Positions 34,301 through 42,141 are shown, counted from the first letter of the stretch. The stretch: DNA of 64,000 nt from Streptomyces scopuliridis RB72 (GCF_000718095.1 NZ_JOEI01000021.1:1-64000); one strand, 5' to 3'. Numbers and translations are program-made. Notes: generated from the sequence alone by a model not told the origin.

Positions 34301-35269
34301 CGGGGCGGGGACGGGGCGTCGTATCCCGATGTCCGTTCCTGGTCCGAGGAGTTGTCGGCGCTGTTCGGGCCCGGCGTACGGGAAGAGGTGCTCGCCGCCG
34401 CTGCCGATACGGGACGGCTCGACGCCGCCCTGGAGCTGGACCCGGCCTCGGCCCGGCCGTCGGTGGAGCTGCTGCGTACCGTCCTCTCGTACGCCGGTGG
34501 TCTCCCCGAGCACCAGCTCGCCCGGCTCCGGCCCCTGGTGGCCCGGCTGGTGGCCGAGTTGACCGAGGCGCTGGCCAACCGGCTGCGCCCCGCCCTCACC
34601 GGCCTCTCCCATCCGCGCCCGACCCGCCGCCCCGGCGGGCCGCTGGATCTCGCCCGTACGCTGCGCGCGAATCTGGCGACCGCCCGCCGCGATCCGGACA
34701 CCGGCGCGGTGACGGTCCTGCCCGAACAGCCCGTCTTCCGCACCCGCGCCCGTAAGGCGGCCGACTGGCGGCTGGTGCTGGTCGTGGATGTCTCGGGCTC
34801 GATGGAGGCGTCGACGGTCTGGGCCGCGCTCACCGCCTCCGTACTGGCCGGTGTCCCCGCGGTGAGTACGCACTTCGTCGCGTTCTCCACCGAGGTGCTC
34901 GACCTCACCGACCAGGTCGACGACCCGCTCAGCCTGCTGCTGGAGGTCCGGGTCGGCGGCGGTACGAACATCGCGCGCGGACTGCGCCACGCCCGTGAGC
35001 TGGTGACGGTGCCGTCCCGCACGCTGGTCGTGCTGATCAGCGACTTCGAGGAGGGCGGCCCGGTCTCCCCGCTGCTCACGGAGGTACGGGCGCTGGTCGA
35101 CGCGGGCTGTCATGTCCTGGGCTGCGCCTCGCTGGACGACGAGGGACGGCCCCGGTATTCGGCCGGGGTGGCGGGGCAGTTGGTGGGGGCGGGTATGCCG
35201 GTCGCGGCGCTCAGCCCTCTGGAGCTGGCCCGCTGGGCCGGCGAACGCGTAGGAGGTGCGCACCGATGA
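31337..35269 (+). CDS. DUF5682-VWA fusion protein (with in-frame MITE)
   Basis: A 1310-residue protein. The N-terminal DUF5682 half begins with G38-V-R-H41-H42-S-P, then V-L-F-V-E65-L-P, and later G261-A-F-H264. This spacing resembles metal-dependent TIKI/TraB/ChaN-type hydrolases. The C-terminal VWA domain has an intact MIDAS: D1151-V-S-G-S1155, T1210 in GGTNIARG, and D1236 in ISDFEEGG. In E. coli the equivalents YehM and YehP are separate proteins; here they are one chain. Between them, residues about 660-736 come from a MITE (33314-33545) that inserted without breaking the frame. A Ser-Gly-Glu repeat linker sits at about residues 163-174. The ATG at 31337 lies inside the end of the MoxR gene. 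Cytosolic; predicted partner of the MoxR ATPase. Confidence 0.88.
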   Translation: MRWDEPRGGVGGASVGDGGGPSEALAGLAGCREPYLIGVRHHSPALAAAVPAMLAEAAPEVLFVELPEEFAPWLPYLADPATVPPVALAGGRGGAAGGGLVFLPFAEFSPELAAIRWAREAGVEVVPFDLPLSARTSDPGAGAESDAEGESGGSGESNGANGSGESGESGESGGSAWAGGALAAALRARAGGRPGDDLWDRLVEAAAPGSGPEALRRAALLVGWALRADAGAVDPYDLRREANMRRRLAERGGRRAAAVIGAFHAPALLPGAAGPGPGSGPSPGSGKASVEATDVRAAGAVVTSLVPYSYALLDERSGYPAGIRDPEWQRGVHLAAGDPALLDDLLTSTAVRICAAVRDAGHPSGPADAREVVRVARDLAALRGLPAAGRGELAEAAQTVLTQGRLFGRGRVVASAMERVLVGTRQGRLAPGTPRSGLGPAVEALLDGLSLPTPAAPGRRELRLDAHRGELDRRRELCLRRLAACRVPYGEEGEVAGVGDAAPLTTRWVVAWSPSTTAMLDVAGVHGVTLEQAAAGMLRRRRAAERERGGPTAAEVLSGLEDAARCALPALAAERLSEAAGLLPASGTLPELLAGLALLDRIGSGHLPGLPAGWERDALGAAYEELAAAGVRALDGLAGSTEPADARALVSLADRAAAAPGPVRSIFVDQPAAVWCRGYPCAVQATGEHRKAEDRRCGWPGRTWATPTTPRGAARRGSGSCHCGVAGLRRSTGQDLGGGFRLDAALKRLDAGATPLIRGAAGAARVLLGLREAADFGTRLASRVDSATTPGLRADLAGFLRGTLLAAGPLLETGRALDPLLERIEALSDRGFLDRLPSLRAGFDTLSPAARSRLLATVEDRTGLAAGALPGALSDPTVLALLAAADLAGREALAARGLDTRGPEANGVASAAQAPPGISGMLGHGSLRGGDDPAGAIALTPGERWRLLLGRGRELTGGAARIAGALDELYGYGRGEGARGEERDAGGSRGGDGASYPDVRSWSEELSALFGPGVREEVLAAAADTGRLDAALELDPASARPSVELLRTVLSYAGGLPEHQLARLRPLVARLVAELTEALANRLRPALTGLSHPRPTRRPGGPLDLARTLRANLATARRDPDTGAVTVLPEQPVFRTRARKAADWRLVLVVDVSGSMEASTVWAALTASVLAGVPAVSTHFVAFSTEVLDLTDQVDDPLSLLLEVRVGGGTNIARGLRHARELVTVPSRTLVVLISDFEEGGPVSPLLTEVRALVDAGCHVLGCASLDDEGRPRYSAGVAGQLVGAGMPVAALSPLELARWAGERVGGAHR
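31823..31858. repeat. 9-bp tandem repeat TCCGGTGAG, about four units
   Basis: Four consecutive nine-base units (the last imperfect) encode Ser-Gly-Glu inside the DUF5682 part; another partial unit lies at 31796-31804. The period keeps the frame, so copy number can change linker length without a frameshift. Confidence 0.85.
33314..33545. repeat. MITE-like element, copy 2 (about 232 bp), inside the DUF5682-VWA gene
   Basis: The ends are perfect 25-bp inverted repeats sharing the core CCTGTCCGGTCGATCTTCG. The interior shares its core with the copy at 5566-5742 but is about 55 bases longer, with extra sequence on both sides of that core. All codons across the element are open in the host frame, giving a Cys/Arg/Trp-rich stretch (CRGYPCAVQATGEHRKAEDR onward) unlike the host protein. 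The tips are CCAG/CTGG, not CTAG as in copy 1. Confidence 0.88.
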
Positions 35270-37047
35270 CGGATTCCGCTGCGGTACTGCCGCCGGTGAC
35301 CGCCGAAGTGGCGGCCGGGGCGCTCGATCTGCTGCCCGCGCGACTGCGTAAACGCGTGGACGGGGCGGTGGCGAAGGCCGCCGGCTGGCCGGTGGAGGCG
35401 GCGCGGGACGGAGTCGTGGTGCGGGTCGCGGAGGACACGGCCGTGACGTTGCGGGTCACGGCCGGGATCGTGGCCGACGCGGAGGACGCGGTGTGCAGTT
35501 GTCTGCTGGCACCGGCCTGTCTGCACCGCGCGGCGGTCCTGTCCGTCGCCCCTCTCGCGGTCGAGAAAGAGGAAGAAGCACGGGTAGGGGAGGGAGAGGA
35601 GACAGAGAAGGGACAGGGTGAACCCGCGGCACCGGCGCCCGCGGTTGCCGATGAACCCGCCCTCACCCCGGCCCAGTCCACGGCCCTCGACGCCCTCCGG
35701 GGTGCCGTGACCGCCGTCCTGGTCGCGGGTGTCTCCGGCTCCGGCGCGGTCCACCGCGCCGAGTTGCTCCATGCCGCCCACTCGGCGCGGCTGGCCGGGC
35801 TGCACCGGCCCGCGGGCACGGCGGTCCGGATCGCGCGGCTGCTGGGCGAGGCCCGATCCGACGACCCGGCGTTCCGGCTGTCCGGGCTGTCGGGCGAGCT
35901 GGCGGAGCTGCTGGATCTGGTGCGCCGCCCCGCCGCCGCCCTCTCCCCGGCCCGCCGGGACTACCGGCCCGAAGGGCCGCTCCGGTTGTACGGGCTGTTC
36001 ACCGAGCCGGTGGTGACCGCGTCCGGATACGCGGGCGCCACGGTCTACGCGCTCGCGCCCGACGGCGCGCTCCGTACGCTCTCGGACGTCGCTCCCGGCG
36101 GACCGGACCGCGCCCTCCAGGCGTCGGGGACGCCGGTGCCCGGTGGCTGCGCGCTCGGGCTGCGGGAGTTGGGCGACGGCGGCGGCGTGATCCTCACGGC
36201 GCCCACCGTCTCGCCGGACGGCCGGATCGGTGGTGGCGGGGCGGTACGTTCCGTACGGGCCGCCGGCGCCGGCTGGCGGGAAGCGCCGCTCGCCGCCCTC
36301 TGGGAGCGGCCGCCCGCCGAGCAACTGGCGTCGGCGCTCGGCTGGTTGTCCCAGCCCGCCGACGCCCGTACGGCGGGCGGCGATCTGCTCTTCCTCGACG
36401 GCCTCGTCACCGGCGCGGGCTTCGCCGTGGCCGCGGGACCCACACTGCGGCTCGCGGCGCCGGACGAGCGGCCGGAACTCCCCTACGCCGAGAACCTCTC
36501 GCTGCTCGCGAGCCGCCCCGGGCTCGCGCTGCGGTTGATCGCCCGGGTGGTGCCCGACCGGCCCGACCGGGTGCAGGTGCTCGCCGCGTCCTGGACCGGC
36601 CATGACGGGGAGCCCGTCCGCGCGGATCTGGGGCTGGGCCTGCTCAACCGCTCGCACATCCCGGCCGTATCGGCCGTATCGGCCGTACCGGCGGGACTCA
36701 CGGGGCCGAGGGAGGGAGAGGCGCCGCCCGCGCTCCCCATCGAGCTGGACCTGCTGCGCAGGACCGTGGACCGCGCGGTCGCGGGCGGCCGCGCGGTATC
36801 GGCCGCGTCGGCGGACGGCGAACTGCCCCGCCGGCTGCGGGCGGTGGGCCTCAGCACCGGCGCACAGCGGGTCGAGGCGCTGACGGACGCGGCGGCGGAC
36901 CGCCGCCATGACGTCCTGGGCCGGCTGCTGCCCGCCGACCCCCGGGGCTTCGCCCTGGCCTGGCTGGCCACGGCGGTCTACGCGGCGGCCGCGACCGAGT
37001 CACTGCTGCTGGCGGCCTGGACGCCACCGGACATAACCGCGAACTGA
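35266..37047 (+). CDS. SWIM zinc-finger protein, last gene of the MoxR-VWA operon
   Basis: A 593-residue cytosolic protein. The SWIM motif is C77-x-C79-x5-C85-x-H87 (VCSCLLAPACLHRAAV), a zinc-binding module for DNA or protein contacts. An acidic linker (VEKEEEARVGEGEETEKGQG, about 102-125) of noticeably lower GC than its surroundings follows. The rest is a helical then beta-rich domain (RLYGLFTEPVVTASGYAGATV) of no known function, with a short AVSAVSAVP repeat near residue 468 made by nine-base DNA repeats. The ATG overlaps the previous stop by four bases. By family and position it matches E. coli YehQ. No gene follows in the operon. Confidence 0.88.
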   Translation: MTDSAAVLPPVTAEVAAGALDLLPARLRKRVDGAVAKAAGWPVEAARDGVVVRVAEDTAVTLRVTAGIVADAEDAVCSCLLAPACLHRAAVLSVAPLAVEKEEEARVGEGEETEKGQGEPAAPAPAVADEPALTPAQSTALDALRGAVTAVLVAGVSGSGAVHRAELLHAAHSARLAGLHRPAGTAVRIARLLGEARSDDPAFRLSGLSGELAELLDLVRRPAAALSPARRDYRPEGPLRLYGLFTEPVVTASGYAGATVYALAPDGALRTLSDVAPGGPDRALQASGTPVPGGCALGLRELGDGGGVILTAPTVSPDGRIGGGGAVRSVRAAGAGWREAPLAALWERPPAEQLASALGWLSQPADARTAGGDLLFLDGLVTGAGFAVAAGPTLRLAAPDERPELPYAENLSLLASRPGLALRLIARVVPDRPDRVQVLAASWTGHDGEPVRADLGLGLLNRSHIPAVSAVSAVPAGLTGPREGEAPPALPIELDLLRRTVDRAVAGGRAVSAASADGELPRRLRAVGLSTGAQRVEALTDAAADRRHDVLGRLLPADPRGFALAWLATAVYAAAATESLLLAAWTPPDITAN

Positions 37048-37117
37048 TCGACGCCGTCGATCGTCATACAGAGCAGAGCGGGATGAACGGGGAATCCAGG
37101 ACCACCCAGGGGGGACC

Positions 37118-37885
37118 ATGCCATTGCCGAAGCTGTCACGCCTGCGTACGCCGCGCCTGCGTACGCCCCGGCTGAAACGCCGGCCACGGCAGCCGGGAGA
37201 GGCCCGACCGCCGCGTTTCCGGCTGACCCGACGCCGCCGGAGACACCTCGTGCAGGCCGTCATGCTCGGGTGCGTGCTCGCGCTGGCGCCCTCGACGTGG
37301 ATGCACGCGGTCGCGGACAGCCGGATCCGTACGGTCGCCGAGGTCCCGGCGCGGGATGTGGCCGTGGTCTTCGGCGCCGGGTTGTGGTCCGGCCGGCCGA
37401 CGCCGTATCTCGCGCACCGCCTCGACGCGGCGGCGGAGCTGTACCGCGCGGGGAAGGTGAAGGTCGTGCTGGTGACCGGGGACAACAGCCGGGAGGAGTA
37501 CGACGAGCCGGACGCGATGCGGACGTATCTGGTCGGACGCGGGGTGCCGGACGACCGGATCGTCAGCGACTACGCGGGGTTCGACACCTGGGACTCGTGC
37601 GTACGGGCCAAGAAGATATTCGGGGTCGACCGGGCGGTGCTGGTGACACAGGGATTCCATGTCCGGCGCGCGGTGGCGCTGTGCGGGGCGGCGGGGGTCG
37701 AGTCGTACGGCGTCGGTGTCGCCGAGCCGCATGACGCGACCTGGTACTACGGCGGGATACGGGAGGTGTTCGCCTCGGGGAAGGCGGCGGCGGAGGCGCT
37801 GGTCCGGCCGGATCCCATGTTCCTCGGACCGGCCGAGACGGGGGTGGCCGAGGCGCTGGCGGCGGGCGGTGGCGGCGCCCGCTGA
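37118..37885 (+). CDS. SanA/YdcF-like DUF218 membrane protein
   Basis: A 255-residue protein. A very basic N-terminus (RLRTPRLRTPRLKRRPRQPG and RRRRRHL) leads into one membrane anchor (VQAVMLGCVLALAPSTWMHAV). The DUF218 domain follows, with VAVVFGAGLWSGRPTPYLAHRLDAA, VVLVTGDNSREEYDEPDAM, DYAGFDTWDSCVRA and VTQGFHVRRAVALC. SanA of enterobacteria affects envelope permeability and vancomycin sensitivity; the reaction is unknown. The N-terminal RLRTP repeat comes from a 15-base DNA duplication. GGGGGA precedes the ATG by three bases. It is transcribed alone, 70 bases after the SWIM gene. Confidence 0.85.
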   Translation: MPLPKLSRLRTPRLRTPRLKRRPRQPGEARPPRFRLTRRRRRHLVQAVMLGCVLALAPSTWMHAVADSRIRTVAEVPARDVAVVFGAGLWSGRPTPYLAHRLDAAAELYRAGKVKVVLVTGDNSREEYDEPDAMRTYLVGRGVPDDRIVSDYAGFDTWDSCVRAKKIFGVDRAVLVTQGFHVRRAVALCGAAGVESYGVGVAEPHDATWYYGGIREVFASGKAAAEALVRPDPMFLGPAETGVAEALAAGGGGAR

Positions 37886-37898
37886 CGCCCGCCGCACC

Positions 37899-37950
37899 GA
37901 CCACCGTCCCCACCATCCCCACCATCCCCGCCGTCCCCGCCATCCCCACC
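37899..37950. repeat. Imperfect 9-bp tandem repeat (ACCATCCCC type)
   Basis: About five units of (A/G)CC(A/G)TCCCC follow the stop of the SanA-like gene and end near the convergent gamma-glutamylcyclotransferase gene. It is non-coding and has no obvious stem, so it is unlikely to be a terminator by itself. Confidence 0.7.
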
Positions 37951-37962
37951 CACCGTGTCCGG

Positions 37963-38430
37963 TCAGCGCCCGCGGACGTGGGCGAGCCAGTCGCCGTCCG
38001 CGATCAGCCGCCCGCGCGCCCGTAGGGCGCGGGCGACGCGTGGCGCCGCGAAGTACACCCATGCCCTGGCCGGGGTGCCGTCGGCCCGCAGGACATCGCG
38101 GGCCACCCGTACGTACAGGTTGCGCGGATCGTCGGGGGCCTCGTACTCCTCCAACTCGTCCAGCACGGCGAGCAGTTCGCCGTACGCCTCCCGCTTCGCC
38201 GTGACGAGCTCGCCGACGACCGCGCCGGAGGCGACCGCGCCAGGGGCGGCCGTACCGGCGGCCTCGATCGCGTACGGGTAGCCGGGGCCGTCGTACAGCA
38301 GCGCTCCCGTCAGCCTGGCCGGTTCCTCTTCGGCCACGCGTCCGCGCAGGTACAGGTCGTGATTGTGCTCGCCCGGCCGCAGCGTGCCGTAGACGAAGAA
38401 CGGAAGCCCGCCCTCGGGCCCGGCCCTCAT
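37963..38430 (-). CDS. Gamma-glutamylcyclotransferase (AIG2/GGCT-like)
   Basis: A 155-residue GGCT-fold protein with the substrate loop FFVYGTLRPGEHNH near the start, the Glu-containing block LVTAKREAYGELLAVLDELEEYE (catalytic Glu in this family lies in the LDxLEGY-like segment), and NLYVRVARDVLRADG. Such enzymes release 5-oxoproline from gamma-glutamyl amines; the exact substrate cannot be told. ATG at 38430 overlaps the cutA stop by ATGA, with AGGAG 11 bases upstream inside cutA, so the two are translationally coupled. Confidence 0.85.
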   Translation of the reverse strand: MRAGPEGGLPFFVYGTLRPGEHNHDLYLRGRVAEEEPARLTGALLYDGPGYPYAIEAAGTAAPGAVASGAVVGELVTAKREAYGELLAVLDELEEYEAPDDPRNLYVRVARDVLRADGTPARAWVYFAAPRVARALRARGRLIADGDWLAHVRGR

Positions 38431-38756
38431 GGTGCGACGGTCTCCTCGGCGATCCACGTCAGATACTCCGCGCTCCCCCGCACCACCGGCGTGGCGATGA
38501 TCTCCGGAGTCTCGTAGTCGTGGGCCTCCTTGAGGTGGGCCTCCAGCGCGTCATAGCGGGCGGCGGTGGTCTTGAAGAGGATCTGCCACTCCTCGCTGGT
38601 CTCGATCGCGCTCCGCCAGCGGTACACGGAGGTGACCGGCGCGGAGATCTGCGCACAGGCGGCGAGGCGGGCCTCGATCACGCCCCGGGCAAGGTCCTCC
38701 GCCTTGTCGGCGCTGTCGGTCGTGGTCAGCACGGTCAGGCACTCGGCGAGCGGCAC
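38427..38756 (-). CDS. cutA: CutA divalent-cation tolerance protein
   Basis: A 109-residue trimeric CutA protein at normal family length. Typical landmarks are [31 protein letters not shown], the [20 protein letters not shown] block and [13 protein letters not shown]. Linked to copper tolerance in E. coli, though its biochemical role is unsettled. The GTG at 38756 has AGGAG eight bases upstream. It is the first gene of a two-gene unit with the GGCT-like gene. Confidence 0.93.
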   Translation of the reverse strand: MPLAECLTVLTTTDSADKAEDLARGVIEARLAACAQISAPVTSVYRWRSAIETSEEWQILFKTTAARYDALEAHLKEAHDYETPEIIATPVVRGSAEYLTWIAEETVAP

Positions 38757-38799
38757 GAGCGGACTCCTTCGGGTTCCGGATGGTCGGTGCGGGGCCGGG

Positions 38800-39199
38800 G
38801 GACCTTACACCGCGAGGACCGCGCACTGCGAGGCGTACAGCCGCGCGTACGCGCCCTCCGACGCCGGCGGTTCGTCGTGCGTGCCCTGTTCGACGATCGC
38901 GCCGTGGAGAGCAACGCCCGTGCGATGGTGAGGAGTTGCTTCTCGCCCGCGCCGAGTCCCGCGCCCTCCTCGTCCACGACGGTGTCGTAGCCGTCGGGGA
39001 GCGTACGGATGAACCGGTCCACGTGCGTGGCGCGCGCCGCCTCCACGACGCGTTCGGGACCGTCTGTCCCGGCTCCACGACGAGCGACACGTCCTCGATG
39101 AGCGGCTTCGCCGGCTCGTACCGGAACGACACCTTCTCGCGACGAGACCGTGCCCGGGCCCGTCGGCGTGGCCGGTGTACATCCCCTCGACATGGGTGA
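38800..39199 (-). pseudogene. Scrambled remnant of an ABC exporter gene
   Basis: On the minus strand, short pieces of a half-transporter appear in order but in different frames with large deletions: [12 protein letters not shown] (end of the membrane domain), [25 protein letters not shown], then [24 protein letters not shown] and [16 protein letters not shown], and finally [22 protein letters not shown]. All match the exporter subunit at 13011-14936 closely but not exactly. Walker A and Walker B are missing. This is a decayed paralogue, not a functional gene. Confidence 0.85.
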
Positions 39200-39209
39200 G
39201 CGGTCGCCG

Positions 39210-39845
39210 TCAACCGGCGTACGGACGGGCGGACTTGGCCTCGCGCAGCGCCAGCCCCCACCACGCGAGCCGGTCGAGCATCGTCCGCGCGGCGGCGTCG
39301 CACTCGGCGGGATCGCGGTGTCGGCCCTCGGCGTCGAAGTGCGCGTGCGCGTTGTGGAAGGAGACCGTGTCCCGGACGGTGACGGCGTGCATCTCGGCGA
39401 AGATCTGGCGCAGTTGCTCGACGGCGCGCAGCCCGCCGGACATCCCGCCGTACGAGACGAAGCCGACGGGCTTGGCCTGCCATTCGACGAAGTGCCAGTC
39501 GATCAGCGCCTTGATGGCGGCGGGGAAGGAGTGGTTGTACTCGGGGGTGAGGACGACGAAGGCGTCGGCGGCGGCCAGCGCCGGGGTGACCTTGTCGAGT
39601 TCGGCCCGTACGGCGGGTCCCGGGCGGGAGGAGAGGGGGGCCGACAGGTCCGTGTCGGCGAGATCGATGAAGGTGGTGGTGAAGTCCTGGTGCTCGGCGG
39701 CGTGCGAGAGGAACCAGTCCGAGACGACGGGGCCGAAGCGGCCTTCGCGGTTGCTGCCCAGGATGACGGCGAGCCGTAGCTTGCGCGCGTTCCCGGTGTG
39801 TCCGGGCACGGCTGTGATCGCGGATTCCCGCGTGGTGAGGTCCAT
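39210..39845 (-). CDS. NADPH-dependent FMN reductase family protein
   Basis: A flavodoxin-like reductase of 211 residues. The FMN phosphate loop is [19 protein letters not shown], followed by [25 protein letters not shown] (flavin-contacting loop) and [14 protein letters not shown]. It reduces flavins or quinones with NAD(P)H. The ATG at 39845 is preferred; a TTG at 39866 is possible. It is divergent from soxR, and a SoxR-type dyad lies just upstream, so it should be induced by redox-active compounds. I recall a flavin reductase from this genomic neighbourhood being a SoxR target in S. coelicolor, which fits. Confidence 0.88.
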   Translation of the reverse strand: MDLTTRESAITAVPGHTGNARKLRLAVILGSNREGRFGPVVSDWFLSHAAEHQDFTTTFIDLADTDLSAPLSSRPGPAVRAELDKVTPALAAADAFVVLTPEYNHSFPAAIKALIDWHFVEWQAKPVGFVSYGGMSGGLRAVEQLRQIFAEMHAVTVRDTVSFHNAHAHFDAEGRHRDPAECDAAARTMLDRLAWWGLALREAKSARPYAG

Positions 39846-39854
39846 GGGAAGAGC

Positions 39855-39882
39855 GTCATACTTCAACCATGGTTCAGGTCAA
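39855..39882 (-). promoter_or_regulatory. SoxR-type operator in the reductase promoter
   Basis: On the minus strand a -35-like TTGACC runs into an 18-bp dyad CCTGAACCATGGTTGAAG whose centre AACCATGGTT is a perfect palindrome. A -10-like GACGCT follows with a 19-base spacer. MerR/SoxR activators act on such over-long spacers with a dyad between the boxes. Transcription would start near the ATG at 39845, giving a leaderless or very short-leader mRNA. Confidence 0.6.
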
Positions 39883-39897
39883 GTTACGCTGGCCGGC

Positions 39898-40353
39898 ATG
39901 ACGCATCTCGCCTGGAACGCCAAGGAAGCCACCGTCGGTGAACTGGCCGAACGCAGCGGCGTCGCCCCCTCCGCGCTGCGCTTCTACGAACGCGAGGGGC
40001 TGATCAGCAGCCGCCGTACGACCGGGAACCAGCGCCGCTACAGCCGGGACACGCTCCGCCGGGTCGCCTTCATCCGTACCTCGCAGCGCCTCGGCATCCC
40101 GCTCGCCACGATCCGTGACGTCCTGGCGCTGCTGCCGGAGGACCGTACGCCCACCCGGGAGGACTGGGCACGGATCTCCGAGTGCTGGCGCGACGACCTC
40201 GACCGGCGCATCCGTACGCTGCAGCGGCTGCGCGACAACCTCGCGGACTGCATCGGCTGCGGCTGTCTGTCGCTGGACCGCTGCGTGCTCTCCAACCCGG
40301 GCGACGAACTGGCCGCGCACGGGCCGGGACCGCGCCGGCTGATAGAGGACTGA
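39898..40353 (+). CDS. soxR: Redox-sensing MerR-family regulator SoxR
   Basis: A 151-residue MerR-type activator. The winged helix-turn-helix reads TVGELAERSGVAPSALRFYEREGLI; a dimer coiled coil follows. The [2Fe-2S] ligands are C118, C121, C123 and C129 (CIGCGCLSLDRC, the C-x2-C-x-C-x5-C pattern that defines SoxR). Streptomyces SoxR responds to redox-active metabolites rather than driving a superoxide regulon. The ATG at 39898 has only a weak GGCCGGC upstream. It is divergent from the flavin reductase across a 52-base gap that contains the operator. Confidence 0.93.
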   Translation: MTHLAWNAKEATVGELAERSGVAPSALRFYEREGLISSRRTTGNQRRYSRDTLRRVAFIRTSQRLGIPLATIRDVLALLPEDRTPTREDWARISECWRDDLDRRIRTLQRLRDNLADCIGCGCLSLDRCVLSNPGDELAAHGPGPRRLIED

Positions 40354-40416
40354 GCCCCGTCCCTCCGCGCCCTCGCCCCTCCCGGACCCAAGGGCGACCG
40401 GCATACGGTGAGGTGC

Positions 40417-41211
40417 ATGACGCCTACCGCCACCGCACCACAGCTGCTGATAGAGGTCGACGGCCGGCCCGCCACCGAGGCCGACCTGCGGCTCCGCGCG
40501 CTCGACACGTACGGGCACTTCACCGCCATGCAGATCAGGGACGGCCGGGTACGCGGTCTGGACCTCCATCTCGCCCGGCTGGACGCCTCGACCCGGGAGC
40601 TGTTCGGCGCGGGCCTGGACGGCGAGCGGGTACGCGCCCTGCTCCGGCACGCGCTCGGTGACGTACGGGACGCCTCGGGGCGGGTCTATGCGCACTGGCC
40701 CGAGGGGGCGGGCGAGGCGAGCCTGATGGTGACGGTACGGCCGCCCGCGGCCCCGGACGGGCGGGCGCAGAGCCTGATGTCCGTCCCGTATCTGCGCCCC
40801 GTCGCGCACGTCAAGCATCTGGGCGGCTTCGCCCAGACCCACTACGGGCGGGTGGCCAGGAAGGCCGGCTTCGACGACGCGCTGCTGACCGGCGAGGGCG
40901 GGGTGGTGGCCGAGGCCGCGATCGCCAATATCGCGTTCTGGGACGGCGATTCGGTGGTCTGGCCGGACGCGCCGTTTCTGACGGGCATCACCATGGGGCT
41001 GGTGGAGCCCCGTCTCCCGGCCGCCGGTCTGCCTTCGGTACGGCGTGAGGTCACCCTGGCGGACCTGCCCCGGTACCGGGCGGCCCTGGTCACCAACTCG
41101 CACGGGATCGCCCCGGTGGGCCGGATCGACGACACGGTCTTCCCGGGGGACGCGGCGCTGCTGAAGAGGGTGACCGAGCTGTACGACGGGGTGGAGTGGG
41201 ACCGCATCTGA
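40417..41211 (+). CDS. Class IV PLP-dependent aminotransferase
   Basis: A 264-residue member of the branched-chain aminotransferase/aminodeoxychorismate lyase fold. It reads GLDLHLARLDASTRELFG (conserved H-x-x-R-L), then AHVKHLGGFAQTHYGRVARKAGFDDALL, which includes the likely PLP lysine, then GGVVAEAAIANIAFWDGDSVVWP (the Glu-Ala-x-x-x-Asn-hydrophobic block) and FLTGITMGLV. The amino donor cannot be told. The ATG at 40417 is preferred, with GTGAGG just upstream; a GTG at 40408 is possible. Transcribed with soxR or alone (63 bases apart). Confidence 0.87.
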   Translation: MTPTATAPQLLIEVDGRPATEADLRLRALDTYGHFTAMQIRDGRVRGLDLHLARLDASTRELFGAGLDGERVRALLRHALGDVRDASGRVYAHWPEGAGEASLMVTVRPPAAPDGRAQSLMSVPYLRPVAHVKHLGGFAQTHYGRVARKAGFDDALLTGEGGVVAEAAIANIAFWDGDSVVWPDAPFLTGITMGLVEPRLPAAGLPSVRREVTLADLPRYRAALVTNSHGIAPVGRIDDTVFPGDAALLKRVTELYDGVEWDRI

Positions 41212-41508
41212 GGGACGGGACGGCCTCCCGACAGGACCGGGGCCGGGGCCGCGTACCGGGACCCGGGACGGAGTCCTCCCGGCACGCGGCACACCGCGCC
41301 GGGGTCACCCGTTCAGCGCGGCACGGGCGGCGATGCCGGCCGACCGCCGCCGCTCCCGCCGTGACCTGCGACGACGCCGGCGCGCGGGCCCGGCACACGG
41401 CTCCCGGCCGGCGAATCTGATCGTCCATCAGCAGGCGTGCGCGCCCTGGGGCGCCTTATCTCGGAGGTGACGAGTACCGCGCTGTCGCCAGCCTCGGAGG
41501 ATGCCACC

Positions 41509-42141
41509 ATGCCCATCATTGCCCCCCTGCTGACCCGAACCGCGCTGGCAGCCGCCGCGATAGCCCTGACCGTCGCGGGCAGCACGGCGGCCTTCGCCGG
41601 GGACCGCGACGGTAGCTGGGACGCCGGCCGCGGCGGCCCGGAGGGCAGTTGGGACAGTGGACGCGACGGCAACGGGGACGGCGGGCGCGACGGGGGCCGG
41701 GACGGCGGGCGCGACCGCGGGAGACCGGGCCGGCTGGAGCTGTCCCCCAGGCATGTGCGCCCCGGCACCACCGTCACCGCCAGGACCACCGCCTGTGGAC
41801 GTGACGGCCGCGCCCGGGGCTTCGCCGAGTCCGTCGGCGCCGGGGAGTTCAGTCTCGATCGCGCCGCCGGCAAGGACATCGTGGCCGGAAAGTTCCGGGT
41901 GGCGCACCACGCCAGAACCGGAAACCACACCATCCGCGTGCGCTGTGACAACGGCAGGGAGGCCCACGGCGACCTCTTCGTGGAGCACGGCGGGCCGACC
42001 GGCCATGTGAGAACGGGGGTCGGCGGCAGCGTCACCCCCGACACCACCCAGATCGCGGCGGGCGTGGCCGTTCTGGCCGCGGCCGCCGTCGGCGGGACCT
42101 GGCTCCTGCGTCGCCGGGCGAGCGGCGCGCAGGCGAGCTGA
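41509..42141 (+). CDS. Secreted, membrane-tethered protein with Arg-Asp-Gly repeats
   Basis: A 210-residue protein. A signal peptide (residues 1-30, LTRTALAAAAIALTVAGSTAAFA) precedes a low-complexity stretch RDGNGDGGRDGGRDGGRDRG (about 52-72). A single beta-rich domain (LELSPRHVRPGTTVTARTTACG to HTIRVRCDNG, two Cys likely a disulfide) follows, then a C-terminal membrane helix (IAAGVAVLAAAAVGGTWLL) and RRRAS tail. The layout of signal, repeat, domain, helix and basic tail resembles sortase substrates, but no LAxTG or LPxTG motif is visible before the helix. GGAGG lies seven bases before the ATG. It is directly upstream of a class F sortase gene. Confidence 0.8.
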   Translation: MPIIAPLLTRTALAAAAIALTVAGSTAAFAGDRDGSWDAGRGGPEGSWDSGRDGNGDGGRDGGRDGGRDRGRPGRLELSPRHVRPGTTVTARTTACGRDGRARGFAESVGAGEFSLDRAAGKDIVAGKFRVAHHARTGNHTIRVRCDNGREAHGDLFVEHGGPTGHVRTGVGGSVTPDTTQIAAGVAVLAAAAVGGTWLLRRRASGAQAS

